Assembly (NCBI GenBank): GCA_963693285.1
Contig: OY848928.1
Location: 1,984,501 to 2,048,500, forward strand
Length of the DNA stretch: 64,000 nt
Origin: Xestospongia muta
Lineage: Eukaryota > Porifera > Demospongiae > Haplosclerida > Petrosiidae
Direction: 5' to 3'
In this document: in pieces, positions 43,638 through 55,232 of the stretch
How positions within the stretch are numbered: the first letter of the stretch is position 1
Layout: every line of letters starts with the position of its first letter
Notes under the pieces: generated by a model
The model's database searches: none
Told to the model about the DNA's origin: nothing
Seen by the model: the letters and a program-made list of their open reading frames with translations, nothing else
Translations under genes and position numbers: made by a program

Positions 43638-44740
43638 TCATGTATTGCACCTGAAGAGTTTGTGAGAGATTATATTCTGAACAGTACAGATAATATCTTC
43701 TTTACACTTCTTGTCACATCTCTCTCCAGGCTTGCTTTTGCCATACTTATTAAAGTAGTACTTTTGAACTAACTCATCATGCTGATAAAACCTGCATTAA
43801 AACTATTACTATCATTAATGCTATAAATAACAGTTACCTTTCAACAAGAGAACCCCATGATTCTAGTGAGATGTCTGACATACCATACTCTTCAGTCGCT
43901 ATATATGACAGCTCAAATTGTGGAGGTGTTGAACCAGTTCTTGCCATCTCTAATTAAAGAAGCATGTATGAGAGATAAAGTCTGATTGGTGGTAGGTACC
44001 ATTAGCCTTAGTGAGATTGAGGTGATATTGTTTATAGTCCAAGAATTTGTAGGAGCTTTTGTCCAAGGTGTACACTCGAAGTGAAGGATTACTATGACCA
44101 TAAGGAGTAACAGATGGAGACAGCAACACAACACCATGTAAACCATCTTCATCCTGAATCTAATAAGAAATAAGGTAATGGTGAGCTATGCAACATATAC
44201 ATACCAGCTCAAATTCATCATGATGTGTGTGACCCATTATCATTCCTATAATAGTCTTCTTGTACTTTATTGTTATTCTTAATATCCATTCTCCATATGA
44301 TGACTGGGAAGTGGTAGTACCTGGTGGTACATGAGCTATCACCAATACCTGAATATAACTAATAATAATAACGAGATGAAAACTATGAGCTTCTCACTAC
44401 CTTTTCATTGTTGTTTTCTGGTTGTGACAATGTCTTTTCAACCCAGTCTATTTGTTGATGGTGATAAGAACTGTTTTTATTTAGAGAGGAATAAAAGTTT
44501 AAAACATATCTGATAAATAGAGCATAAAATTCACAGAACTATTTTATTTTACTAACCCATAGTCGGAGCTAATAGATATAATGCGAAGTCCTTCATGTAT
44601 TTTCATTGTGTAATATCCACCAGTTGCTATAGTTTGCAAAGCTTCTTGTAGAAATGATACCCATTCTTGCCAGTATTCAGCAATAGATTTCAATATATCC
44701 TATTTAGTACTATAATCATATAAGCTTTTTGTAGAAATGA
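43638..44740 (-). pseudogene. SMPD1-like acid sphingomyelinase, 3' exons only (copy A)
   Basis: Seven consecutive 3' exons of an acid-sphingomyelinase family phosphodiesterase: 44699-44557, 44509-44401, 44348-44215, 44159-44000, 43949-43838 and 43791-43638, plus an intron piece to 44740. The family hallmarks are YYTMKIHEGLRIISINS, the metal-ligand segment VIAHVPPGTT and GHTHHDEFEL, and the C-terminal YLNLTKAN-type and CDKKC segments. All these exons are open and end at a TGA (43638). The 5' half (signal peptide, saposin B, DVH/GD/GNH metal motifs) is missing: at 44740 the sequence switches to ZNF106 intron 7. It is therefore a truncated copy, although a downstream-initiated product cannot be excluded. 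Intact family members hydrolyse sphingomyelin in lysosomes or outside the cell. Confidence 0.8.
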
Positions 44741-45840
44741 TACAATGATTACTTCTCTCTCTCCCTCTCCTCCCCCCCCTCTCTCTCTCTCTCTCCTCCC
44801 CTTAGCTAAATGTGTCTCCAAATACGTTCGTCAACTAGTTAAAAAAAGGGATGTAAGTTGTTATGTTAATTATAACATCTGATGATTTACTAATTATAGA
44901 AACCAAATCATCAGACTTTATCATAAGTTCCCAACATTACATGAATATATTCCCAACACTTATGAGATTTAATTCTGATATTCTCTGTAACATTCAAACA
45001 ATGTCTTGTCTTTACTTTAGACAAGTCCTGTGCAAACACCATCACACACTGTTCCTGACTTGAATGCTGGCACTTTGACCTCAAGTAGTAGTTCAGCCTA
45101 TCCTGCTCCAAAAGAATCTACTTTACCTCAGACAGAACCAACAGAGAAAGTAGAACAGACCGAAGTACTCTCCTTAAAACTAGACAGGAGTAGGGTAGAC
45201 CCACTGTTGAATGAGGAACCTATGGATGAAGTTGTTAATGATACTACACCAATTGAAAATGAATCAACTTTGGTTCAAGATCACCAGCGAGAGACTCATT
45301 ACTCATCATCAGTAAAGGAGGAAGTTCCTTTAACTGCTCCTAATGACAATCAAAGTCATTCTCTTAGTAATCCACCTGATTATATACCATTGTTAATTAA
45401 AGTCAAAACTGAAAAAGAAGACCCTCTTATTACACATGGCTCTACTTTAAGTGGACCTAAAATAACTGCATCAGGAACTGAGTCAGCCCCTGTGTCAGAG
45501 CATAATCAGATTCCTAGTCAACAAACTACTGCTGTGTCTCATCAATGTTTTGAAGTTAGTTCATCAGATCAACCTCAAGAAAAGAAACACCTATTACCTA
45601 TTACATCAGGTACATTGTGTTAATGGGTTATTATAAGTGAGGCTTTCACTCTGTCTCTCTATACTATATATATTTCAAGGTTAAAATTATCTTTAGTATA
45701 AAGGTGTCATTAGTATAGAGGCTGAATATAGAGTGTGAATTTAGTTCATTGTCTTTTATGTGAAGTTTCACCTATATATATATATATATATATATAATAT
45801 ACATACATGCATAGATACATACATACATACATGCCACACA

Positions 45841-45903
<63 letters not shown>

Positions 45904-48867
45904 TGCCATTTCAGAAGCTAAGATTTCTTCATTGTAATATTGCATAGCATAAAACTTGTCTTTTCCCAAATTAAAAAAAATTAATGTCATGTCCAAAATA
46001 ATGGTCAAAAAATGTCACAAATTGCTAAATTTTAATTCACAAAACTCAATTTTAGAAACAATTTGCCAAATGTTTTTAAAAAGTGAATACTTCCATAATA
46101 CATTGTTCATATTGTGACTCTCTCTTTATCCTTCAGTAAAACCTCCAGATATCATTCATTTTGAGCCTCATGGTAGCTCTGTTCTCTCAATGAAAGTATT
46201 TGGTGCTGAACTATATACCGCCTCCTCTGATAAAACTACTAGAGTGTACAATATTCAGGTAATGGAATAATAGTAAGTAGCTTTTATATTATATGATCAT
46301 AGACTGGTCAATGTTTGAGACGATATGTTGAACATCAGAAATCAGTGACGTGTTTAGAGGTGAACAAAGACTTGACAACTTCAATGATAGTTTATTTCTT
46401 GTAGATATATGATGGAACTGATGGTTGTACCTATCTCTTATCTGGTTCTAGTGACAAGTATATTCATATGCAAAATGTTAAGGTACCTCAGAATAATACT
46501 GTCCTTTAAAGCGATTTTAACTATGCATGTGTCATTTAAATTTAGCCACATATCACGATTCTATCCCTCCCTCCTCACACACACACACACAGACTGGTAA
46601 GATAGTGGGCAAATTCAAATGTTCAACACGAGTCATGTACTTAGCTGTATGTGGTCAGTTATTGTATGTAGCACAACATTCGGGTACACTCGTTGTCATT
46701 GACTTAGAGGTAAGAGTACCAGATCTGTCGGTGTTTCATCTATAATCTTTTTCTCTTTTTAGCAAAAGTGTCTATTAGGTAAACAACCTTGTCATGATTC
46801 TGGGAAGGCCATTAGTTGTATTGCAGCCACTCCTACTCGTCTCTTTACAGCATCCTTTGATTTTACTGTAGCATGTTGGAATGTTACAGTAAGTATAAAA
46901 GTGTCAATTGTAAATGACTTCTTTGATTGGATAGGAACTGTCTACAACAAGAACATGGAAGAACTTGACAAAAATTCATCAATTGAGTACTGTCCTTTGT
47001 ATTTTAGTAAGTAGTTGTTTTATGAATGATTGTAGTGATATGCTCTTTTAGGTGAACGACAATTTCTTGTTTTGTGGTTCAGCTGATAAAACTGTTCAAA
47101 TTTTTGATATTAAGGTTCATTAATTGAATCTATATCCTCATTCTCATACTGTTATATTAGACATGGGATCGAGTCCATATCTTGTCTTGTCATAATGGTG
47201 CAGTGAGTGGTATTCAGATAATGGGAAAGATATTAGTAACTGCTTGTTTTGACAAATTTATTCGATGCTTTGACTTAGAAGTGAGACAAAAAAAACAATA
47301 CAGTCTGTATCAGCCATTGTTTTACTTTGCTTAAGACATTTATTATAGCAATCTAATTTTTATGGAAGCCGAGGATGGACATTCCAATTCCTATTTCTTC
47401 CACATGCCTTCCATATTTGAAAATTCCAATTAATGACACAGTTGATGAGTTTCAATTCCTTATTCCATTCTTGGCATGTGTGACATTTCTAATTTTTATT
47501 AGGCTTTTTTGTTACTTAATTAAATGCAGAGCGCGAGTACCACAAGCTGTCTCTTAGAATCGAGCATCCATACAATGTTTCCAGTTAGGTTGGGTTTCTG
47601 GTTTTGGTTGTATATTGTAGGTCTGTTACATATGGAAGCTGACGATGATGAACATTCCAATTCCTAGGAATAAGGGAATTGGAACTTATCAACTGGGTCA
47701 TTAATTGGAATTTTCCCTGTAACTCTGTTTAATTCAATTAGTATATAGAAAATAGAATTTGAATTGCAATGTCTGCCCTCAACTTCCATAAATTCTAGTT
47801 GCCTTTTAGTTAAAGGATAAGTATTTGAATTTAGCTGATGTATTCACTATATACTTTGTCGTTTATTGTGTTAACAAAACTCTTTATTGTGCATGTATTC
47901 TCATTTTGTCAGAAGTTGGAGCTTCTTCAAGTTTATGGAGGTCATTCAGAATTGATATTTTCTTTATCGACTCATAATGGAGTGGTATGTGATGTGTAAT
48001 GTAATGATCTCTCTCATAATCCAGTGTTACAGATATATACTGGATGTCGTGATGGATCCATCAATGCCTTCCGATTAGATTTAACTGTTTTTTATGAATG
48101 CAAGGTATACTGAGGAAACTAAGTTTGTTATCATTTATCAGATCTACCGTGGTCAACAAGTCATAGGGAGAAAGTATGTAAACCCAGTGGGACAGTCCAA
48201 GATCAGCATATTTCAATACTGATCCCTAAACACTAAAATTAAGCGTTAAAGTATGTGGCCTGAGTTTCTGACTGTCCCATTGGGGCCATGCTTGAAGATC
48301 AAACTGTCCCACTGGGCTTCCATAAGGGAGTGTTTGATCAGGCAGACTATGCCCATGAATGGTCATCACCTTTCTTGTTTACACTGGTATTGATGACATT
48401 TTACCCAAGACAAGGACCTGAAGGGCTATTGATCCTACTGTCACTTATCACTAGTACTGTTTATTGTGTGTGCATAAGGGGAGGGATATGACAATAAATA
48501 CATGAGTAAAATAATGGTATTGCTTATAAACATGACCTTATTAGTCTCCTTTCGTGACTACTTAATTGTGTATTTTATTATCCAGTGGTCTGGATGTGGT
48601 TTGAGATTCGGTATAATTCAGCATCTTCGTGATCATTTGAAAGGTTAGGAGGCTATGTTTACTGACTTATTTAATAATATAACCATCTTTATAGTTCATT
48701 CTGTGTCCAGTAAACGTCAGTCATCATCATCAGCACCTTTACAATGTCAATGGGAAGGATGTAAATCACAGGTGGAACCTATCGTGAGTTAGAATTTAAT
48801 ATGACATGTTTTATTCTATTTTCAGTTCAAACATCTTGTTCTTCACTTACCATTGCCCAAGAAATAA
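44741..48867 (+). pseudogene. ZNF106-like partial duplicate (exons 8-22)
   Basis: A near-identical copy of 38258-42583. Exons 8 (44806-44852), 9 (45021-45609), 10 (46137-46258) and onward to the stop at 48867 remain readable. Differences are in-frame: a 6-bp loss in exon 9 (near 45241) and a 12-bp loss in exon 15 (near 46990, removing four residues of a WD40 blade). No start codon exon, N-terminal fingers or long exon 3 are present. Upstream lies the truncated SMPD1-like copy A on the other strand. It may be transcribed by read-through, but it has no visible promoter. I class it as a truncated duplicate, probably nonfunctional and recent. Confidence 0.82.
45772..45900. repeat. Compound (TA)n-(CATA)n-(CA)n-(CG)n-(CA)n microsatellite
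   Basis: This occupies the position of the (CATA)n tract at 39331 in the parent copy. The (CA)n(CG)n(CA)n block at about 45836-45900 is alternating purine-pyrimidine and of the type that can adopt Z-DNA. Confidence 0.9.
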
Positions 48868-48944
48868 TGTTACCATTTTTGAAATAATTTAATTTATTGT
48901 ATTGTATCTATAGTGACTTTTTGATTGCAATTGATAGAGTAAGG

Positions 48945-49078
48945 TTCATAATAATGTCATGCACACGTCACACTTCTCACGTTATGGTCTGCGATGCGCA
49001 CGGTTTTTCTGTGCTCGTTAGTACCGAGAGCATACACGATGCACACGGACAGCGTGCACACTACTATTACTATAAAAG
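48945..49078 (+). promoter_or_regulatory. Metallothionein 2 promoter
   Basis: Copy of the 42660-42794 promoter: TGCACAC and TGCGCAC MRE-like cores are kept in order, with TATAAAAG at 49071-49078 and the same spacing to the ATG at 49156. Confidence 0.72.
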
Positions 49079-49155
49079 TGCAGTACAAGACTCATAGCAT
49101 TCAAAAGTGTTAACAAAGTTATAACAACTTAGAAGAAACTTGGAAAGGGAAGATT

Positions 49156-49705
49156 ATGGCAGATTGTACAAAATGCAGTGAGTTTGGATATAGATATACA
49201 ATTAAACGTTGTAAGGCATTTATTGATCATTCTTTTCATAGTCAATTGTATATGCGGTCCTGACTGTAAATGCTCAGCTGACTGTTCTGGTTCTTGCTGT
49301 CCTTGCACTTGCTCTAGTTGTGATGGTTCATCTTGTAGCTGTGGTGACAAATGTCAGTGCACCAAGGGCTGTTGCGATAAAGCCACCTGTACCAAATGCA
49401 GTAAGCAAAAGTCTTCTAATTAATGTCTCAATATGGCTTTGATTAGTAGAAACCGTTTATTTTAGTTACACCCTTCCTTAGGTGTATTTTTAATAGAACA
49501 GCTGTATTAAATATCAAATAATTGTGACTTTTTTTCTACAACAGAAGACTGTAAATGTGGCCCTGAATGCAAATGCTCTAGTGACTGCAGTGAAAACTGT
49601 TGCCCTTGTATTTGTTCAGGCTGTCCAGGAGAAGGAAAATGCCAGTGCGGCGATACATGCAAATGTGACATTGGATGTTGTGAAGCCTCTAAGCGTCTAG
49701 CCTAA
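49156..49705 (+). CDS. Metallothionein 2
   Basis: Intact copy of metallothionein 1. Exons 49156-49177, 49242-49400 and 49548-49705 give 112 residues with the same Cys framework. Substitutions compared with copy 1 are conservative (for example CICGPDCKCS, CSSCDGSS, CSSDCSENCC, CICSGC). The third exon begins after TTCTACAACAGAAG. If intron 2 were retained, the frame would stop after KQKSSN, giving a single-domain product of about 66 residues. It carries its own promoter and is followed by another SMPD1-like fragment on the opposite strand. Confidence 0.87.
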
Positions 49706-49919
49706 TTAACATAAAACGTTTTATGGACCTTTAAATTGTCACCTAACTAATACCTTTAATGTATTACAATAATGTATCACCGCCTCAAGTTTGGTTATAT
49801 GTTGATTATAATTTTTTAAATGCACTGAAGTATTAAATATGTTGATTATAATTATTTAAACACACTGTAAAGTTTATAGTCCATGATTAACAGATTAAGA
49901 ATGGTGCATGGATTATGTC

Positions 49920-51840
49920 TCATGTATTGGACCTGAAGAGTTTGTGAGAGATTATATTCTGAACAGTACAGATAATATCTTCTTTACACTTCTTGTCACA
50001 TCTCTCTCCAGGCTTACTTTTGCCATACTTATTAAAGTAGTACTTTTGAACTAACTCATCATGCTGGTAAAACCTGCATTAAAACTATTACTATCATTAA
50101 TGCTATAAATAACAGTTACCTTTCAACAAGAGAACTCCATGATTCTGGTGAGATGTCTGACATACCATACTCTTTAGTTGCTATGTATGACAGCTCAAAT
50201 TGTGGAGGTGTTGAACCAGTTCTTGCCATCTCTAATTAAAGAAGTATGTATGAGAGGTAAAGTCTGATTGGTGGTAGGTACCATTAGCCTTAGTGAGATT
50301 GAGGTGATATTGTTTATAGTTCAAGAATTTGTAGGAGCTTTTGTCTAAGGTGTACACTCGAAATGAAGGATTACTATGACCATAAGGAGTAACAGATGGA
50401 GACAGCAAACAACACCATGTAAACCATCTTCATCCCGAATCTAATAAAAAATAAGGTAATAGTGAGCTATGCAACATATACATACCAGCTCAAATTCATC
50501 ATGATGTGTGTGACCCATTATCATTCCTATAATAGTCCTCTTGTACTTCTTTGTTATTCTTAATATCCATTCTCCATATGATGACTGGGAAGTGGTAGTA
50601 CCTGGTGGTACATGAGCTATCACCAATACCTGAATATAACTAATAATAATAACGAGATGAAAACTATGAGCTTCTCACTACCTTTTCATTGTTGTTTTCT
50701 GCTTGTGACAATGTCTTTTCAACCCAGTCTATTTGTTGATAGTAATAAGAATTGTTTTTATTTAGAAAGGAATAAAAGTTTAAAACATATCTGATAAATA
50801 GAGCATAAAATTCACAGAACTATTTTATTTTACTAACCCATAGTCAGAGTTAATAGATATAATGCGAAGTCCTTCATGTATTTTCATTGTGTAATATCCA
50901 CCAGTTGCTATAGTTTGTAAAGCTTCTTGTGGAAATGATACCCATTCTTGCCAGTATTCAGCAATAGATTTCAATATATCCTATTTAGTACTATAATCAA
51001 AGACTATTATAATAAACTACTTACTGGATATAATTGCAGTTCAGCTAAAAATGTCTCTTTAAGTGTAAGGAAAATATCAAGGTTCTTGTATGAATGTTAT
51101 ATACAAATTATTCTTACCGTGGTTACCAATTGTTGGATATATTGTTTTTCCTTTAAGTACATGTGAAGTTCTGTTGACAATGAACTTAGTTGATGAGACC
51201 TGACCATTGAGAGTTTGATTATATAAATCATGAGGAGGGTTATCACCTAAAATATAGAGTGATCATTGTGATGATAATAGAAGGACTTAAGAGAGATTGA
51301 TCATTATATTATAATAATATTCAAAGACAGGTACTACAGAATGAATATTAAAAAAAATTTTAAAGACAGTTACTACATTGTAGTATTGATTATGAAGCAG
51401 TTTGTACCATTTTTATATTAATCCTCATTACTTTCTGTATGGGTGAGTGTTACAGTACTTGGTTTGTGTCTGCATGCATGACTGTTCCAAAATCACAGGC
51501 AATAAAGTAGAGTTAATTGCTCCCAAAAAATTACTGTGTTGCAATATGGAATCATCTACATTTTCACCATAGGAATTTCTTTAAATGCTTTGTTCTTAAG
51601 TTATGGCAATTATACTTAACTCATTCAGAAAAAAGCTTCGTGTCCGTGCATATTTGATAAATATTACTTATTATATCACAAGACCAATTTACATGTACAT
51701 GTTAGTGACTTGGTCAAGGAGTCTTTCCTATCCACTTGAATGTTTTGGTTTTATGAAGAGGAATTATATTTTGGGGTTTAAGCAATTTTGGTTTGATGCA
51801 TGTTTGAGATGTTAACTATTTTCTGTTGCAATTGGTAGTG
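49920..51840 (-). pseudogene. SMPD1-like 3' part (copy B), frameshifted
   Basis: More 5' exons survive here than in copy A, up to the exon encoding GDNPPHDLYNQTLNGQ and PTIGNH (ending near 51247), which carries the GD and GNH metal-binding motifs of calcineurin-like phosphoesterases. The exon after it has lost 18 bp in frame. The RIISINS, PPGTTTSQSS, MGHTHHDEFEL and C-terminal exons follow. A 2-bp loss near 50408 (GGTGTTGTTTGC instead of GGTGTTGTGTTGC) shifts the frame in the exon after GHTHHDEF. The saposin and first phosphoesterase exons are absent, and the sequence switches to ZNF106 near 51850. Nonfunctional. Confidence 0.8.
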
Positions 51841-51849
51841 AGCCAAGCA

Positions 51850-52375
51850 ATGATCTGACAGACTATGCCCGTGAATGGTCATCACCTTTCTTGTTTACAC
51901 TGGTATTGATGACATTTTACCCAAGACAAGGACCTGAAGGGCTATTGATCCTACTGTCACTTATCACTGTTTATTGTGTGTGCATGAGGGGAGGGATGGC
52001 AATAAATACATGAGTAAAATGGTGATATTGTTTATAAACATTACCTTATTAGTCTCCTTTCGTGACTACTTAAATGTGTATTTTATTATCCAGTGGTCTG
52101 GATGTGGTTTGAGATTTGGTATAATTCAGCATCTTCATGATCATTTGAAAGGTTAGGAGGCTATGTTTACTGACTTATTTAATAATATAACCATCTTTAT
52201 AGTTCATTCTGTGTCCAGTAAACGTCAGTCATCATCATCAGCGCCTTTACAATGTCAATGGGAAGGATGTAAATCACAGGCAGAACCTATCGTGAGTTAG
52301 AATTTAATATGACATGTTTTATTCTATTTTCAGTCCAAACATCTTGTTCTTCACTTACCATTGCCCAAGAAATAA
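51850..52375 (+). pseudogene. ZNF106-like fragment, exons 20-22 only
   Basis: Starts inside ZNF106 intron 19 (TATGCCCGTGAATGGTCATC) and contains the last three exons: WSGCGLRFGIIQHLHDHLK at about 52092-52149, SSAPLQCQWEGCKSQAEPI at about 52201-52289, and the final exon near 52334. In the final exon the first codon TTC has become TCC. With no WD40 exons or start it cannot make the protein. It is a passenger in the third metallothionein module. Confidence 0.82.
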
Positions 52376-52454
52376 TGTTACCATTTTTGAAATAATTTAA
52401 TTTTATTGTATTGTATCTATAGTGACTTTTTGATTGCAATTGATAGAGTAAGGT

Positions 52455-52594
52455 TCATAATAATGTCATGCACACTTCACACTTCTCACGTTATGGTCTG
52501 CGATGCGCACGGTTTTGCTGTGCTGGTTAGTACCGAGAGCATACACGATGCACACGGACAGCGTGCACACTACTACAGTGTATTACTATAAAAG
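52455..52594 (+). promoter_or_regulatory. Metallothionein 3 promoter
   Basis: Same MRE-like order as copy 1 (TGCACAC variants, TGCGCAC followed by GG, TGCACAC followed by GG), with an extra ctacagtgtatt insertion just before the TATAAAAG box at 52587-52594. Confidence 0.7.
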
Positions 52595-52672
52595 TGCAGT
52601 ACAAGACTCACAGCACTCAAAAATATAAACAAAGGTATATTAAACTTAGAAGAAACTTGGAAAGAGGAAATT

Positions 52673-53224
52673 ATGGCAGATTGTACAAAATGCAGTGAGT
52701 TTGGATATAGATATATAATTGAACATCGTAAGGCATTTACTGATCGTTCTTTTCACAGTCAATTGTATATGCGGTCCTGACTGTAAATGCTCAGCTGACT
52801 GTTCTGGTTCTTGCTGTCCTTGCACTTGCTCTAGTTGTGATGGTTCATCTTGTAGCTGTGGTGACAAATGTCAGTGCACCAAGGGCTGTTGCGATAAAGC
52901 CACCTGTACCAAATGCAGTAAGCAAAAGTCTTCTAATTAATGTCTCAATATGGCTTTGATTAGTAGAAACCATTTATTTTAGTTACACCCTTCCTTTAGG
53001 TGTATTTTTAATAGAACAGCTGTATTAAATATCTAATAATTATGACCTTTTTTCTTACAACAGAAGACTGTAAATGTGGCTCTGAATGCAAATGCTCTAG
53101 TGACTGCAGTGGAAATTGTTGCCCTTGTATTTGTTCAGGCTGTCCAGAAGAAGGTAAATGCCAGTGCAGTGATACATGCAAATGTGACAAAGGATGTTGT
53201 GAAGCCTCTAAACGTCTAGCCTAA
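52673..53224 (+). CDS. Metallothionein 3
   Basis: Intact third copy: exons 52673-52694, 52759-52917 and 53067-53224, 112 residues. Domain 1 is identical in sense to copy 2. Domain 2 differs (CGSECKCSSDCSGNCC, CPEEGKCQCSDTCKCDKGCC) but keeps all Cys. The intron 1 acceptor is TTTCACAG rather than TTTCATAG. Its 3' flank is interrupted about 185 bp downstream by the repeat insertion at 53410. Confidence 0.87.
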
Positions 53225-53409
53225 TTAACATAAAACTCTTTATGGACCTTTAAATTGTCACCTAACTAATACCTTTAATGTATTACAATTATGTATCACA
53301 ATAATGTATCACCACCTCAAGTTTGGTTATATGTTGATTATAATTATTTAAACACACTGAAGTATTAAAGTTTATAGTCCATGAGATTAAGAATAGTGCA
53401 TGGATTATT

Positions 53410-55232
53410 AATGAGCCTTGCTGCACGTGGACGCAAAGCGAGGTTACTGTAGTCTGTCAGTGTGTGTGTGTGTGTGTGTCTGCACTGCCTGTTTTTTTGA
53501 ACTGCTATAGCTTGGCAACCGAAGCGTTAGCAGCTACTAACGTTTAGCAATGAATAGAAAAACGTGTTGACTTTACAACAGTAGTATCAAGAACATCGTC
53601 AAAGAAAATGAAAGCTTAAAACTCGCAAAAGAATTTTCAGGCTGCAGAGTCAAGGTGCGTTTCTCGAAAAGTAAAAAACTTAATGTGGAGATTTTCTACC
53701 ATGCTGTAGAGAATCTTAGAGGAATACGGATCAGCAAGACAGAAGGCCGTTGGTCGAAGCAATCGTTAGAAACGTTCTGAAAAGTATTTTGTGGACTTGG
53801 AGCGAAGTAACGCATTCAGGAAACGTCTCAAAGCACTGAAAAAACTGCTACTAATAGATAATATATTGATTTATATTTGTACTACGGGACGTTTCCAAAG
53901 AACACTTCATTTTCAAGTTACGATAAATTTTATATATGAAATATTGAAACATTTTAAAGCGTCATGTAAAAGCTCAGAGAAACATTTATCACGAATCTAG
54001 CACTTAAATCTTGCTTGGCAATTGAATGATACTATTACTTACTCAGTTACAGCATCACAGACATGTCATTCAGAGTGCAAAGTACCCACCTTTTTGATAA
54101 GCTGATGGGCGGAGGAGGGTCTAGAAGCGAACTATAATAGGCTTACTGCCCCATTGGAATGTATGGAATGTGGTGGGGCAGTACCGCAATGTTTACATAG
54201 TGGTTATAAACTGTTATTACAACTGTCACGTGTTATAAACTGTTATTACAACTGTTCACGTGGCAGTTGTAATAACAGTTTATAAGCACTATGTAAACAT
54301 TGCGGTACTGCCCCACCACATTCCATACATTCCAATGGGGCAGTAAGCCTATTATAGTTCGCTTCTAGACCCTCCTCTGCCCATCAGCTTATCAAAAAGG
54401 AGGAGGGTCTAGCTCGCTAGACTACTGTAGTCTGTCAGTGTGTGTGTGTGTGTCTGTAACCAGGGTTGTTTTTTGAACTGCTATAACTTGGCAACCGAAG
54501 CGTTAGCAGCTACTAACGTTTAGCAACAAATAGAAAAACATGTGGACTTTACAACAGTAGTATCAAGAACATCGTCAAGAAAAACAGAAGCTTAAAACTC
54601 ACAAAAGAATTTTCTGGCTGCAGAGGTCAAGTGCCGTTTCTCGAAAAGTAAAAAAAAATAACGTGGAGATTTTTTAGTATGTTGTAAACAATCTCAGAGG
54701 AATACGGATCAGCAAGACAGAAGGCCGTTGGTCGAAGTAATCGTTAGAAAAGTTCTGAAAAATGTTTTGTGGATTTGGAGCGAAGTAACGCATTCAGGAA
54801 ACGTCTCCAAGCACTGAAAAGACTGCTACTAATAGATAATATATTGATTTATATTTGTACTATGGGACGCTTCCAAAGAACGTTTCATCTTCAAGTTACA
54901 ATAAATTTTGTATATGAAATATTGATACATTTAAAGGGTCATGTAAAGACTCAGAGAAACTTTTCATCACGAAATTAGCACTTAATCTTGCTTGGCTATT
55001 GATTGATACTATCACTTACTCAGTTACTGCTTCACAAACATGGCAAAGCTAGAAATCAAGCAACAATTAATGAGCATATACAGAATGCAAAGCTTACCAT
55101 TTTATAACCACACCTGGAATGTTAATAAATTTTCTTGCAATAACAACATCACAGCTGGGCCTAAGCTGGCATAGGATTTATAAATAACTTAGAAACTGCA
55201 GCGAGGTTCAGCACTTTAGTGCCTTTCATTTT
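53410..55232. mobile_element. Composite repeat insertion between metallothionein 3 and SMPD1-like copy C
   Basis: Compared with the same interval in the other modules, where the 3' flank runs GGATTATGTTTCATGTATTG without a break, about 1.82 kb is inserted here. It contains two copies of the dispersed repeat (about 53430-54065 and 54420-55232) flanking a long hairpin (54089-54400). Each repeat copy has a related 69-codon open frame beginning MDLERSNAFRKRL, which matches no family I know and is broken in the 20866 copy, so I do not call it a gene. The right edge abuts the SMPD1-like stop codon region almost exactly. Confidence 0.75.
54089..54400. repeat. 312-bp near-perfect hairpin (MITE-like)
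   Basis: Arms of about 140 bp are almost exact reverse complements, running from cctttttgataagctgatgg to ccatcagcttatcaaaaagg. Internal landmarks are gttcgcttctagaccctcct and actgccccaccacattccat. The centre has a tandem duplication of ttataaactgttattacaac. The near-identity of the arms implies recent insertion or gene conversion. It could fold as one long snap-back. Confidence 0.88.

Noticed and set aside
48897..49097. Short frame MYCIYSDFLIAIDRV.. repeated before each metallothionein (also 42613, 52406 and 62119)
   Set aside because: It spans the promoter and MRE region; recurrence is explained by the module duplication, and no start or splice context supports translation.
53791..54000. 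69-codon frame MDLERSNAFRKRL.., with a relative at 54769-54978
   Set aside because: Both lie in dispersed-repeat copies; the third copy (20866-21727) is not open here and no family motif is visible.
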